64,000 nucleotides of DNA from an uncultured SAR116 cluster alpha proteobacterium (GCA_902616005.1 CACMRG010000003.1:54205-118204); one strand, 5' to 3'; positions 45,940 through 54,719 are shown, counted from the first letter of the stretch. Notes: generated from the sequence alone by a model not told the origin. Numbers and translations are program-made.

Positions 45940-47085
45940 ATGATTAAAGAAGGCGCTTTATCTGGAATAAAAGTCATTGATTTGACAAGAGTAATTTCAG
46001 GTCCATTTTGTACTTTATTATTGGCAGACATGGGAGCCGAAGTAATAAAAATTGAACCACCTAAGGGAGATAATGTAAGAAATCAAGGTGAATTTGTAGA
46101 TGGTTATAGCGCATATTTTGCTCAATTTAATAGAAATAAAAAATCTGTAGTTTTAGATTTATATCAAAGTGAAGATAAAGAAAAATTAAAAAAATTATTG
46201 AAAAATGCAGATGTAATTGTTGATAATTTTAGGCCTGGCGTTCTTGCTAAAATGGGATTTGACAGCAATACTTTAAGCTCTATAAACCCTAGACTTGTAC
46301 AAGCATCAGTTAATGGTTTTGGTAGTGAAGGAGAATATAGTCAACGACCTGCTTTTGATTTTATTGCTCAGGCGATTTCAGGATTTATGTCATTAAATGG
46401 ATCTGAAAAAACTGGACCTGTTAGAACTGCTGCTCCCATTTCTGATTTGATTGCTGGTCTATATTGTGCTTTTGGAATAGTTTCTGCAATAAATGCAAGG
46501 CATAACACCAAAAAGGGACAAGTAGTCGAAACAAGTTTAACTTCAGGTTTGATATCACTTATGGCGTACCTATCTGCCGAGTATTTTGTAACAAATGAAA
46601 CGCCGAAAAAGAGTGGTAATGATCATCCAATTTTGTCACCTTATGGTTTGTTTAAAACAAAGGATGGTAATATTGCTATTGCTCCTGCAAATGATAAATT
46701 ATGTTATGTTTTTTTAAAAACATTAAAATTAGAATATTTACTTGAAGATGATTTATATAAAACTAACTCTTTGAGAATGATCAATAGAGATAAATTAAAT
46801 GAGATTATTAACAAAACGACAGTATTAAATACTACTAACTATTGGATTGAAAAATTGAATCAAAGTGGTTGTCCTGCTGGAAAAGTGTTAGATATGAAAG
46901 AGGCTTTGAATGATCAGTTGGTAAAAGATACAGATATGGTGATTTTATCAGATGGTCCTGATAATAGAAAAATTAAGATGACAGGATTCCCCGTAAAATT
47001 ATCTGAAACACCAGCACAATTATTTAGGTCTCCTCCAAAATTAGGAGAACATACTGAAGAAATATTGTCTAAGATTAATAATTAA
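45940..47085 (+). CDS. Family III CoA-transferase (CaiB/BaiF)
   Basis: A 381-residue CoA-transferase. GIKVIDLTRVISGPFCTLLLADMGAEVIKIE is the family N-terminus (shortened: TRVISGPFCT), NRNKKSVVLDL is conserved, and a catalytic Asp is expected near residue 168-170 (PISDLIAGLYCA). These enzymes move CoA from a donor such as succinyl-CoA to a carboxylic acid substrate, activating it for breakdown. 3 bp downstream of the lyase gene. Confidence 0.92.
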   Translation: MIKEGALSGIKVIDLTRVISGPFCTLLLADMGAEVIKIEPPKGDNVRNQGEFVDGYSAYFAQFNRNKKSVVLDLYQSEDKEKLKKLLKNADVIVDNFRPGVLAKMGFDSNTLSSINPRLVQASVNGFGSEGEYSQRPAFDFIAQAISGFMSLNGSEKTGPVRTAAPISDLIAGLYCAFGIVSAINARHNTKKGQVVETSLTSGLISLMAYLSAEYFVTNETPKKSGNDHPILSPYGLFKTKDGNIAIAPANDKLCYVFLKTLKLEYLLEDDLYKTNSLRMINRDKLNEIINKTTVLNTTNYWIEKLNQSGCPAGKVLDMKEALNDQLVKDTDMVILSDGPDNRKIKMTGFPVKLSETPAQLFRSPPKLGEHTEEILSKINN

Positions 47086-47100
47086 TTTTTGGAGTAATAA

Positions 47101-47895
47101 ATGAATTTAAAATTTGAAACTATTAATTTTGAAATTATTGAAAACATAGCCATTATTCGTCTCAATAGGCCAAATAGTTATAACTCTTTAAACGCTAAAA
47201 TGGCAAAAGAACTTTTAGAAATTTCTTATGAATGTGACACAAATAAAAAAATTAGAGCGATTATATTAACTGGGGAGGGTGATAAAGCATTCTGTGCTGG
47301 TGGTGATTTAAAATCTTTTCATGAAACAGGTAATGTTGCAAAACATTTAAAAATGGTCACCCATGATCTTCATGGTGCTATAACAAAGTTTTCAAGAATG
47401 AATTCTCCATTAATTGTTGCTGTAAATGGAGTTGCTGCTGGTGCAGGATTATCATTTGTTGGTTTTGCTGATCTAGCTATTGCAAAATCTAGTGCAACTT
47501 TTGTTTCTGCATACACTAAAGCAGGACTCACACCAGATGGTTCTTCAAGTTATTATTTGCCAAGAATAATTGGCATTAGAAAATATCTCGAATTAGTTAT
47601 GACTAATAAAGTTTTATCTTCCGAGGATGCTCTTTCGTGGGGACTCTTAAATTATGTTCATGACGATAAAAACTTTTGGGGTGAAACTCTAAAATTAGCT
47701 GATAATTTATCAAAAGGCCCTACATTAGCTTATGGAAAAACTAAAAGATTAATTCATAATTCACTAAACTCCACATTAGAAACCCAAATGGAACTTGAAA
47801 CAAAAATGATCGCTGAATCAGCTGAAACAAATGATGGTCAAGTAGGTATAAAAGCATTCCTTAGTAAAGAAAAACCTAAATTTGAAGGTAAATAA
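47101..47895 (+). CDS. Enoyl-CoA hydratase/isomerase family protein
   Basis: A 264-residue crotonase-fold protein. The oxyanion-hole segments are AFCAGGDLKSF and VNGVAAGAGLSF; TPDGSSSYYLPRIIG carries the acidic catalytic position. It hydrates or isomerises an unsaturated acyl-CoA; in this operon it would act between the CoA-transferase and the lyase. Standard length; ribosome binding site GGAG precedes it. Confidence 0.92.
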   Translation: MNLKFETINFEIIENIAIIRLNRPNSYNSLNAKMAKELLEISYECDTNKKIRAIILTGEGDKAFCAGGDLKSFHETGNVAKHLKMVTHDLHGAITKFSRMNSPLIVAVNGVAAGAGLSFVGFADLAIAKSSATFVSAYTKAGLTPDGSSSYYLPRIIGIRKYLELVMTNKVLSSEDALSWGLLNYVHDDKNFWGETLKLADNLSKGPTLAYGKTKRLIHNSLNSTLETQMELETKMIAESAETNDGQVGIKAFLSKEKPKFEGK

Positions 47896-47898
47896 TTA

Positions 47899-48981
47899 TT
47901 GATGAAAATTTTAGCTTTGAAAGGGGATGGCATTGGCCCGGAAATTGTGGATTGTACAATAAAGGTTTTAAACAAAATTTCTAAAAAATTTAAATTTAAT
48001 TTAGATATTATATATTCAGATATTGGATTTTCTGCTCTTGAAAAAAATAAAACTACTTTTCCTAATATAATTTTAAAACTATGTGAAGAAGTGGATGGAA
48101 TTATTTTAGGACCTGTTGATCATAATAACTATCCACCTGAAAGAGAAGGAGGATTAAATCCATCTGGATTGTTAAGAACAAAACTAAATTTATTTTCAAA
48201 TATCCGACCAGCCAAATCATTTAAAGGTACTAAATGTATTCTAGACAAAATTGACTTAGTAATTGTTAGAGAGAATACAGAAGGTTTCTATGCTGACAGA
48301 AATATGTTTAGTGGAAATGGCGAATTTGAAATTGAAGAGGGAATTGGAATATCAATTAGAAAAATTACAAGAAAAGCATCAGAAAAAATTGCGAAAAGGG
48401 GCTTTGAAATAGCAAAACAAATGAATAAAAACAAAAAAATTAATGTTCACGCTATTCATAAGGCTAATGTTTTAAGATTAACTGATGGAATATTTCTAAA
48501 AGCATGTAGAAAAATTTCTAAACATTATCCCGAGATTGAATATCACGAAATGTTAGTTGATGCTGCAACCGCTCATATGGTTAGAAAACCAGAACAATTT
48601 GATGTTTTGATAACAACCAACATGTTTGGAGATATTTTGTCAGATTTAGCTTCAGAGCTATCAGGTTCACTTGGACTTTCTGGTTCTCTAAATGTAGGAG
48701 ATAAAATACCTATGGCGCAAGCCCAGCATGGAGCAGCAATTGATATTATGAACAAAGGTATTGCAAATCCAATTTCCTTAATTTTTTCTGTAGCAATGTT
48801 ATTGAAATGGCTTGGAAAACAAAAGTGTCAAATGGACTATATTAGGGCGAACGAATTAGTTTTTAAAGTCATTGAAAATATTTTAGAAGAGAATAAGTAT
48901 TTAACTCCTGATTTAGGAGGAAGATCATCTTCGCAAACATTAACTGATCATATAATAGATAAGATTGAAAATTATGAATGA
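47899..48981 (+). CDS. Isocitrate/isopropylmalate dehydrogenase family protein
   Basis: A 360-residue beta-decarboxylating dehydrogenase. ALKGDGIGPEIV at the N-terminus, NIRPAKSF, the VRENTEGFYAD substrate loop, NVHAIHKANVLR and TTNMFGDILSDLASEL (metal-binding Asp) are present. Family members act on isopropylmalate, tartrate, homoisocitrate or D-malate. Context with the CoA genes and PrpF argues against a role in leucine synthesis. Overlaps the next gene by 8 bp. Confidence 0.9.
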   Translation: MMKILALKGDGIGPEIVDCTIKVLNKISKKFKFNLDIIYSDIGFSALEKNKTTFPNIILKLCEEVDGIILGPVDHNNYPPEREGGLNPSGLLRTKLNLFSNIRPAKSFKGTKCILDKIDLVIVRENTEGFYADRNMFSGNGEFEIEEGIGISIRKITRKASEKIAKRGFEIAKQMNKNKKINVHAIHKANVLRLTDGIFLKACRKISKHYPEIEYHEMLVDAATAHMVRKPEQFDVLITTNMFGDILSDLASELSGSLGLSGSLNVGDKIPMAQAQHGAAIDIMNKGIANPISLIFSVAMLLKWLGKQKCQMDYIRANELVFKVIENILEENKYLTPDLGGRSSSQTLTDHIIDKIENYE

Positions 48982-50071
48982 TTTAAGATCTATACCAGCA
49001 TACTTGATGAGAGGAGGTACCTCAAAAGGATTAATTTTTCATAAAAAGGATTTACCTAGTGATAGAAATTTATTAACTGAATATTTATTAAAAATAATGG
49101 GTTCTCCTGACGTAAGACAAATTAATGGGTTAGGTGGAGGAACATCAGTAACAAGCAAAGTTTGTATAATATCTAAAAGTTTAGAAAAAGACGTAGACGT
49201 AGATTATTTTTTTGCACAAGTAGAAGTAGATAGAAACCATGTTGATTATGCTCCTACATGCGGAAATATGTTGTCAGCTCTAGGTCCTTTTGCAATTGAA
49301 GAAGAGTTGGTAAAAACCAGTAATGAAATTACAAAAGTTAATGTTAAGTCAATAAATACTAACGCTTTAATAACTTTAGATGTTCCAACTCCAAATGGAA
49401 AATTAAAATATTCAGGTGATTTTAAAATTGATGGTGTACCAGGAACTGGTTCTCAAATTTTGATGAATTTTAAAAATTTAGAAGGTAAAACCACAGGAAA
49501 TTTATTTCCAACAGGTAACACAATAGATACTTTTGATGGAATAAATGTCACATGCCTTGATCTTGCAACTTCTATGATGATATGTGATGCAAAAGAATTC
49601 AATATATTAGGAAACGAAAATTCAAAAGAATTAAATAATAATAAAAAACTTTTAGATAGAATTGAACAAATTAGATTACTTGCTGGTAAGAAAATGGGAA
49701 TGGGCGATGTTAGAGGAAAAGTTTTGCCAAAAGTGTCATTATTATCAAAAAGTAGTAATGAAAATTCTATAATTTCAAGATATTTTACTCCATACTCATG
49801 CCATGAAACTCATGCTGTTACTGGAACATGCTGTGTTGCTTCTTCTTGTTTAATTCCTGGCACAGTTGGATTTAGATTATACAATAAAAAGAAAAGTTTA
49901 AATTTAAATTTAGAAATTATAAAGATTGATCATCCTATGGGAACTATAGATTGTGCAATTATGTTAAATCCAAATTTTAAAAAAAATTTAGTTTCAAAAA
50001 AAGATTTGATAATATCATGTGGAATTTATAGAACATCGAGAATTTTAATGAAGGGTCAAGTTTATTTCTAA
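48974..50071 (+). CDS. PrpF-family isomerase
   Basis: A 365-residue protein of the PrpF group (methylaconitate or oxalomesaconate cis-trans isomerases, diaminopimelate epimerase fold). IPAYLMRGGTSKGLIFHKKDLP is the signature, and APTCGNMLSALGPFAIEE holds the acid/base Cys; the second conserved Cys lies in HAVTGTCCVASS. ATG at 48974 is preferred to the open TTG at 48965. It probably shifts a double bond in an unsaturated tricarboxylic or dicarboxylic acid in the pathway of this operon. Confidence 0.9.
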   Translation: MNDLRSIPAYLMRGGTSKGLIFHKKDLPSDRNLLTEYLLKIMGSPDVRQINGLGGGTSVTSKVCIISKSLEKDVDVDYFFAQVEVDRNHVDYAPTCGNMLSALGPFAIEEELVKTSNEITKVNVKSINTNALITLDVPTPNGKLKYSGDFKIDGVPGTGSQILMNFKNLEGKTTGNLFPTGNTIDTFDGINVTCLDLATSMMICDAKEFNILGNENSKELNNNKKLLDRIEQIRLLAGKKMGMGDVRGKVLPKVSLLSKSSNENSIISRYFTPYSCHETHAVTGTCCVASSCLIPGTVGFRLYNKKKSLNLNLEIIKIDHPMGTIDCAIMLNPNFKKNLVSKKDLIISCGIYRTSRILMKGQVYF

Positions 50072-50098
50072 GCATTTTAATTTATATTGGTAAATAAT

Positions 50099-51109
50099 AT
50101 GCAATATTTATTTAGCATATTTTTAGCAGTATTTGGAGGCCTTATAGCTTATAATATTGGTATTCCTCTTCCATGGTTGTTAGGACCTCTATTTCTTATA
50201 GGTTTTTTTTGTGCTTTTAAGGTTGAAATAAAAATTCCCAAAAAACCACTTCCGTTAGTCAGAGCTTTACTTGGATGTGTAATAGGTACGAATTTTACTA
50301 GTGAGATTTTTGCTAATATTAATCAATTTAGCAAGTCATTGTTTCTTCTGCCTTTTTTTGTTGTTCTGATGATTTTGTGTACTTATTTTGTTTTAAAAAA
50401 AATTATGAATTATGACAAAAAAACTTCTGTAATTGGATCTATGCCAGGAGGATTAAATGAAATGGTTTTACTAGTATCTGAGATTGGTGGAAATGAGAGA
50501 ATTGTAACTTTATTGAATACAACAAGAATTATTATGGTAGTTACAATTGCATCAATTTTAACTGATCTACTTACTAAAGATAATATAAATGAAACTTCTG
50601 AAGTTTTATATTTTTCTCATTTAGAAGATTTACATTTTATTTTTATAATTTCCATTATTGGTTTTTTTATAGGAAAAATTTTATCTATCCCAGGCTATTC
50701 TATAATTGGTTCTATGCTACTTTCAAGTTTTTTACATGCTTTTGGTTTTGTAAACGTAACACCAAATATTCTTTTGATTATTGTCATACAAATTTATCTA
50801 GGTTCAAATTTAGGTTTATATTTTAAAGGTATCAAGTTACAAGAATTTTTAGGACCTATTAAAGCTGGATTTTTAAGTACTTTGATATCTTTTATACCAC
50901 TCTGCTTATTTTTATATATTTTGAGCTTTTTTGGGTTTGATCTATTATCTTCAATTTTATCTTACGCACCAGGCGGTCAAGCAGAGATGTGTATTCTTAC
51001 ATTATCTATTGGAGGAGATATAGTGTTTGTCAGCATTCATCACGTATTTAGAGTTTTTTTTGTGATAATTTTGGCAAGTATATTGAAAAAACATCTATTA
51101 AAAAATTAG
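50099..51109 (+). CDS. AbrB-family integral membrane protein
   Basis: A 336-residue membrane protein with about 9-10 hydrophobic segments. Two homologous halves carry GGLIAYNIGIPLPWLLGP and GSMPGGLNEMVLL, then a second repeat with ILSYAPGGQAEMCIL. This matches the family named AbrB/'ammonia monooxygenase' (Pfam AbrB, PF05145), whose function is unsettled and which is often next to tripartite or organic acid transporters. ATG at 50099 is preferred to TTG 50087. Its stop (TAG) overlaps the convergent FliL-like gene's stop (TTAG). Confidence 0.85.
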   Translation: MQYLFSIFLAVFGGLIAYNIGIPLPWLLGPLFLIGFFCAFKVEIKIPKKPLPLVRALLGCVIGTNFTSEIFANINQFSKSLFLLPFFVVLMILCTYFVLKKIMNYDKKTSVIGSMPGGLNEMVLLVSEIGGNERIVTLLNTTRIIMVVTIASILTDLLTKDNINETSEVLYFSHLEDLHFIFIISIIGFFIGKILSIPGYSIIGSMLLSSFLHAFGFVNVTPNILLIIVIQIYLGSNLGLYFKGIKLQEFLGPIKAGFLSTLISFIPLCLFLYILSFFGFDLLSSILSYAPGGQAEMCILTLSIGGDIVFVSIHHVFRVFFVIILASILKKHLLKN

Positions 51110-51699
51110 CCTTGTTTTATAACAAATGTTTTAAAAACAGCATTAAATATTATAGGATCTTCTTCCTTGCTGATTAAGAATTCATTCATTGAGTCTCTTA
51201 CTGCGTTTAGAAATTTATTTCTATTATCGTAACCCAAAAATTCATCAGTTTTTCTTTTTTCAATTTCTTTCATAATAATATTGCGAAAGTCTGGATCATA
51301 TTCCTTTAAAAAATCGCCTAATTTCTCACCTTCATATGATGAGAAAGCAATCTCCATACTTAAATAATTATCAGATCCAGTAATATTAGAAACAAACGAT
51401 TTATTTGAGTTTGGTCCCATTCCACCAATATCATAATATGTTAAGGAGGGTACAATAACTTTCCCATCTGGACCAATTTTAGGAACTTCTTTGTCGCTTT
51501 CTATTCTTCCTAATTTTATAGCTTCATCTTTTGCAACTTCATAAATATCTATTTTTTCTTTTTTTGGTTCAATTTTAAAAAATAGTGAATTAAAGAAGTA
51601 AAAAAATAAAAAGGTGAATATACTTGAAATTAAACCTAATCCTCCAAGTAAGAGGTATCTTTTTTGTGTGATTAATAAAATTAGATTTTTAAAATTCAT
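51106..51699 (-). CDS. fliL: FliL-like flagellar basal body protein
   Basis: A 197-residue bitopic protein with one membrane segment (about 16-38) and a periplasmic domain. NYLSMEIAFSSYEG, PDFRNIIMKEIEKR and the final NAVFKTFVIKQG follow the FliL pattern. FliL associates with MotA/MotB stators and raises torque. The region 45-105 (with GPDGKVIVPSLTYYDIGG) is longer than in E. coli, as in many alphaproteobacterial FliL. Follows the cyclic-nucleotide-binding gene by 10 bp. Confidence 0.75.
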   Translation of the reverse strand: MNFKNLILLITQKRYLLLGGLGLISSIFTFLFFYFFNSLFFKIEPKKEKIDIYEVAKDEAIKLGRIESDKEVPKIGPDGKVIVPSLTYYDIGGMGPNSNKSFVSNITGSDNYLSMEIAFSSYEGEKLGDFLKEYDPDFRNIIMKEIEKRKTDEFLGYDNRNKFLNAVRDSMNEFLISKEEDPIIFNAVFKTFVIKQG

Positions 51700-51709
51700 A
51701 TTATATTTG

Positions 51710-52102
51710 TTAATCTTTTATAGATTTATATATATCTCTTTCAATCCAATATTTTTCAGCTAAATCGTTAGCATCACCGATTCTTAAAGATAATCCCCTA
51801 ATTATAGCCGATAAAAGTGGGTCTGATTCATTCATTTTTTTTATTAATACATTTTCATGTATTATTTTAATCAAGCTTTTTTTTGTTGCAATAGCAGAAA
51901 CAGTTCTTGGTGTTTTAATTATGTGTCCAACCTCTCCAAATATTTCGCCTTCTTGAAGTAATCCTAGTTGTAGGCCATTTTTACTTAATATTTTAACTTC
52001 TCCACTTTCAATTAAGTATATAAAATCAGATAAATCATTATGAGAATAAATGATATCACCTTCAGCAAAGGTCTTTGTTTCCATAATAGACTTTCTAATC
52101 AT
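51710..52102 (-). CDS. Cyclic nucleotide-binding domain protein without effector domain
   Basis: A 130-residue CNBD/Crp-like beta-roll: TFAEGDIIYSHNDLSDFIYLIESGEVKIL (shortened: DFIYLIESGEV), then LLQEGEIFGEVGHIIKTPRTVSAIA, where the phosphate-binding cassette would be GE..P.T. No helix-turn-helix or enzyme domain follows, so it is a stand-alone sensor or structural module. Located beside FliL, it could tie motility to a nucleotide signal or membrane partner. Met7 (52084) is an alternative start. Confidence 0.82.
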   Translation of the reverse strand: MIRKSIMETKTFAEGDIIYSHNDLSDFIYLIESGEVKILSKNGLQLGLLQEGEIFGEVGHIIKTPRTVSAIATKKSLIKIIHENVLIKKMNESDPLLSAIIRGLSLRIGDANDLAEKYWIERDIYKSIKD

Positions 52103-52217
52103 ATTTTATACCATTGATAACTTTTTTATTTTACGACTAAAATAACATTATTATTACAAATTTTTTAAAAAATTCATTTTTAATTAAATTTTTTTTTAAA
52201 TAAGCCGTGATATTTAT

Positions 52218-52367
52218 ATGGAAAAAAATATTGAAAATGAGAAAAATGAAGCATTTTTAGAAATCCTACAAAATGAAGAAAGTTTTAATTCTAAAATTGA
52301 TCAAAAAATCTTATTCATTACAACTGATAATTGGTTAGCTCAATTAGGATCAAGAAAAAATAATTAA
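52218..52367 (+). CDS. Small acidic protein
   Basis: A 49-residue ORF, starting MEKNIENEKNEAFLEILQ and ending NWLAQLGSRKNN. It is the only plus-strand gene between 51.1 and 55.2 kb, and its TAA directly abuts the stop codon of the convergent ParA-like gene. No ribosome binding site of note. Real status is moderate; function unknown. Confidence 0.45.
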   Translation: MEKNIENEKNEAFLEILQNEESFNSKIDQKILFITTDNWLAQLGSRKNN

Positions 52368-53120
52368 TTATTTTTTTGAAAATGGAACTACATTTAAATT
52401 ATTTTTACCATCATGATAAATTTTATCTAGTTCGCCCTTTACAACAAATTTGTTTACAAAATCTCCGAATCTACCAAAATCTTCACTAGCATTATGACCA
52501 TTATCAATTTTATAATTTCCATTATAAAAATGTCTGACACTAGCTAAGTCTCTTATCGCTGGCCCAATAACAACATCGTGATTTGAGAGTCTTTTTGCCA
52601 TAGTAGAGTAATCTTTCTGACCGAATGGAATTTTATTTGGACATACTACTAAATGCGGATAAATTTGGTTATATCTAGCTTTAACTTTATCCATACTTTT
52701 AATAAAACTCTCAGTAGGAGCTAAATCAGCATTACTTAAAGATGTAGGTATCAAAACACAGTAGCTTTCTGCAACTAAATTCCACAAACGTTGAGATGTA
52801 CCAGCTGGTGTATCAATTATAACAATATGACCATTTTTAAAGCTATTTTGTTTTATAAATTGTTGTAAAAGTCCAATATTTGTATTTTCAAAAGCAGGAG
52901 TGATTGGAACAAACTCAATATTAATTTCAGGATTACTTGCTGATAAAAATTCTGTTGTTGTTCTTTGTAGATCAGTATCAATTACGGTAATATTTTGAGG
53001 AGGTAAATTAGATGCTAGAGCTCGTGCTAACATAATACTAAGGGTACTCTTCCCAACTCCGCCTTTGACATTAGCAATGAATATGGATTTTGCTGTATCT
53101 TTATTTGTATAACTAGTCAT
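52368..53120 (-). CDS. ParA/MinD-family ATPase
   Basis: A 250-residue P-loop ATPase with the deviant Walker A KGGVGKST (residues 18-25), TVIDTDLQR (switch I region) and IIDTPAG (Walker B). No DNA-binding N-terminal domain, so it is the small type that positions cargo such as chromosomes, plasmids, chemoreceptor arrays or carboxysomes on the nucleoid or membrane. 3 bp downstream of the coiled-coil gene, its probable partner. ParB, parS or replication genes are not nearby, and the setting among flagellar genes suggests a role in placing a motility structure. Confidence 0.88.
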   Translation of the reverse strand: MTSYTNKDTAKSIFIANVKGGVGKSTLSIMLARALASNLPPQNITVIDTDLQRTTTEFLSASNPEINIEFVPITPAFENTNIGLLQQFIKQNSFKNGHIVIIDTPAGTSQRLWNLVAESYCVLIPTSLSNADLAPTESFIKSMDKVKARYNQIYPHLVVCPNKIPFGQKDYSTMAKRLSNHDVVIGPAIRDLASVRHFYNGNYKIDNGHNASEDFGRFGDFVNKFVVKGELDKIYHDGKNNLNVVPFSKK

Positions 53121-53123
53121 TTA

Positions 53124-53540
53124 TCAAACATTTTTTAATGACGTAATTAAACTTATTGCTTTATCATACATTTCTTTTTCTTGTTGAATATTTGTTAATT
53201 TTTTATCTAAATTATTTTTTCTAACTTCAAAATCTTTCATTAATTCATTCAATTCATTAATCAAAATATTTTTTTCATTTTCAACAGCTTTAAGTTTTTT
53301 AATTATACTGCTGACTTCAGTAAAATTTTTAAACAAATTGTTGTTAAAATCTTCAGGATGATGGCTATCTAAAGCATCCTCAGTCACGTTGATATTAAGG
53401 TTGTCGGAGTTTTTAAATTTTAATTTTTCGTCTTGATCAGAGTTATTTGAATTAAACTCTTCTTTATTAGTAACAACCTCTTGTGGCAATTTTTTCCATC
53501 CACCTTTTCTGGTTAATACATTTACTTCATAATTATCCAT
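53124..53540 (-). CDS. Coiled-coil partner of the ParA-like ATPase
   Basis: A 138-residue protein. The N-terminus MDNYEVNVLTRKGGWKKLPQEVV is basic and conserved-looking, the kind of short peptide by which ParA partners stimulate ATPase activity. An acidic, disordered stretch (about 28-65) follows, then a coiled coil (about 70-125). ATG at 53540 is preferred; GTG at 53546 is open. Stop-to-start spacing of 3 bp to the ParA gene implies co-translation. No known family. Confidence 0.65.
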   Translation of the reverse strand: MDNYEVNVLTRKGGWKKLPQEVVTNKEEFNSNNSDQDEKLKFKNSDNLNINVTEDALDSHHPEDFNNNLFKNFTEVSSIIKKLKAVENEKNILINELNELMKDFEVRKNNLDKKLTNIQQEKEMYDKAISLITSLKNV

Positions 53541-53620
53541 AACCACAATTTATACTATACTATTGAATTTGTCTATAAGTAATTGAAATCATATCATAAT
53601 TAAAAGAATATTTTTATTAT

Positions 53621-53917
53621 TTAATTTTGATCTTCTCTTTTGCATTTGAAACTAGTTTGACATTGTGGAGATGGTTGCATTACTGTTACATCTTTACCCT
53701 TTAATTGTCTTTTAAATATACATTTATATCCGTCTTTTTTTCCGTCTTTTAGGTTAACTTCAACTTTTTTTAATCTACATGTTTCATATTTCTTATATTC
53801 TCTACTAATTGTCTGAGATTTACCATAAATCTTGCCACTACCAAAACTTAATTTTGAATAAAACATTGATAAAATTAATAAAATTAAAGTCAAATATTTA
53901 TGTATCATTTTTTTCAT
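53621..53917 (-). CDS. Small secreted cysteine protein
   Basis: A 98-residue product with a signal peptide (MKKMIHKYLTLILLILSMF to about residue 27) and a short, very basic mature part with four cysteines (YETCR, YKCIF, PQCQ, FKCK), likely two disulfides in the periplasm. The start at 53917 overlaps the upstream 64-residue gene by 20 bp; the open frame reaches to 53971 but would duplicate that gene. Last of the four-gene unit beginning at 55112. Confidence 0.6.
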   Translation of the reverse strand: MKKMIHKYLTLILLILSMFYSKLSFGSGKIYGKSQTISREYKKYETCRLKKVEVNLKDGKKDGYKCIFKRQLKGKDVTVMQPSPQCQTSFKCKREDQN

Positions 53918-54092
53918 CTTTCCCAGGTAAATAAGCTTTACCTTGAATTGCTTTTGCTCCAATTTTGTCAAAGAAATCAGAATTTTCAGATAAAAACTTT
54001 TTAATTTTGGAATTTATTACATTTTCAGCATCTTCCTGATTTTTTTCATTTACATTTGCGATACCATCAATAATCCAATGAACTTTATACAT
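53898..54092 (-). CDS. Hypothetical 64-residue protein
   Basis: A 64-residue soluble protein, MYKVHWIIDGIANV at the start, with acidic helices (NQEDAENVINSKIKKFL) and a charged tail. The strand-helix pattern recalls small dodecin- or ferredoxin-like folds but no motif is clear. 2 bp after the Sel1-repeat gene and overlapping the small secreted cysteine protein, so part of the same operon. Confidence 0.6.
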   Translation of the reverse strand: MYKVHWIIDGIANVNEKNQEDAENVINSKIKKFLSENSDFFDKIGAKAIQGKAYLPGKDEKNDT

Positions 54093-54094
54093 AC

Positions 54095-54715
54095 TTAACC
54101 TCCGAGATTTTTGATTTTATTGAAAATTTTAATGGATTCTTTTTGAATTTCAAATAATCTTTGATTTTCAATATTTTTCAACATTTCATCCCTTTTAACT
54201 TTTGCAGATTTTATGCCTAGGGCTACGGCGATGTTATACCATTTGTAAGCATTTTCGTAATTTGGTTCAGGTGAAAATTCTAAGTTCCATTTAGCAATTT
54301 GAACTATTGCTAGCTTATTTCCTGAAAGAGCAAGCTTTTCAAGATAGATTTTAATTTTTTCATTAATTTTAATTTTATTTTCATCATCAATTAAATTATT
54401 TAATTTATCTAAAACACCAGAACTCTTTTTCAATCCACCTAATTTGGATGTACTTGCCCAAAAATAAGACATTTCAAAATCTTGAGTGGTAATTTCTCCA
54501 GAATAAAGTATTTTTGAGTAAAGTAATTGTGCCTTTGGTTTATTTGTTTTTGAAAGAGTTTCAAGTTCTTTTATTGCTTCAGAAAATTGTTTATTTCTCA
54601 GGTGTTCATATACATTATTAATATTACTATTGTGATTATTTCCATATGAAATAGTATTAAATATTAAAAAATTAATGGCTAATATAAACAAAAATATGAT
54701 TTGATTAAATTTCAA
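54095..54715 (-). CDS. Secreted Sel1-repeat protein
   Basis: A 206-residue periplasmic protein with a signal peptide (residues 1-24, ending ISYG) and helical repeats of the Sel1/TPR type, for example QFSEAIKELETLSKTNKPKAQLLYSKILYSG and NYENAYKWYNIAVALGIKSAK (shortened in places). Such solenoids scaffold protein complexes; in Alphaproteobacteria they occur near flagellar and envelope genes (MotE/PodJ-like partners, exoR-type). 4 bp downstream of the leader-like gene. Confidence 0.75.
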   Translation of the reverse strand: MKFNQIIFLFILAINFLIFNTISYGNNHNSNINNVYEHLRNKQFSEAIKELETLSKTNKPKAQLLYSKILYSGEITTQDFEMSYFWASTSKLGGLKKSSGVLDKLNNLIDDENKIKINEKIKIYLEKLALSGNKLAIVQIAKWNLEFSPEPNYENAYKWYNIAVALGIKSAKVKRDEMLKNIENQRLFEIQKESIKIFNKIKNLGG

Positions 54716-54719
54716 AGAT

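Noticed and set aside
47899..48981. leuB for leucine synthesis
   Set aside because: No leuA/leuC/leuD nearby, and the operon is a CoA-linked catabolic set.
52368..53540. Plasmid or phage partition module (ParA)
   Set aside because: No ParB, replication initiator, integrase or change in composition; flanked by chromosomal flagellar genes.
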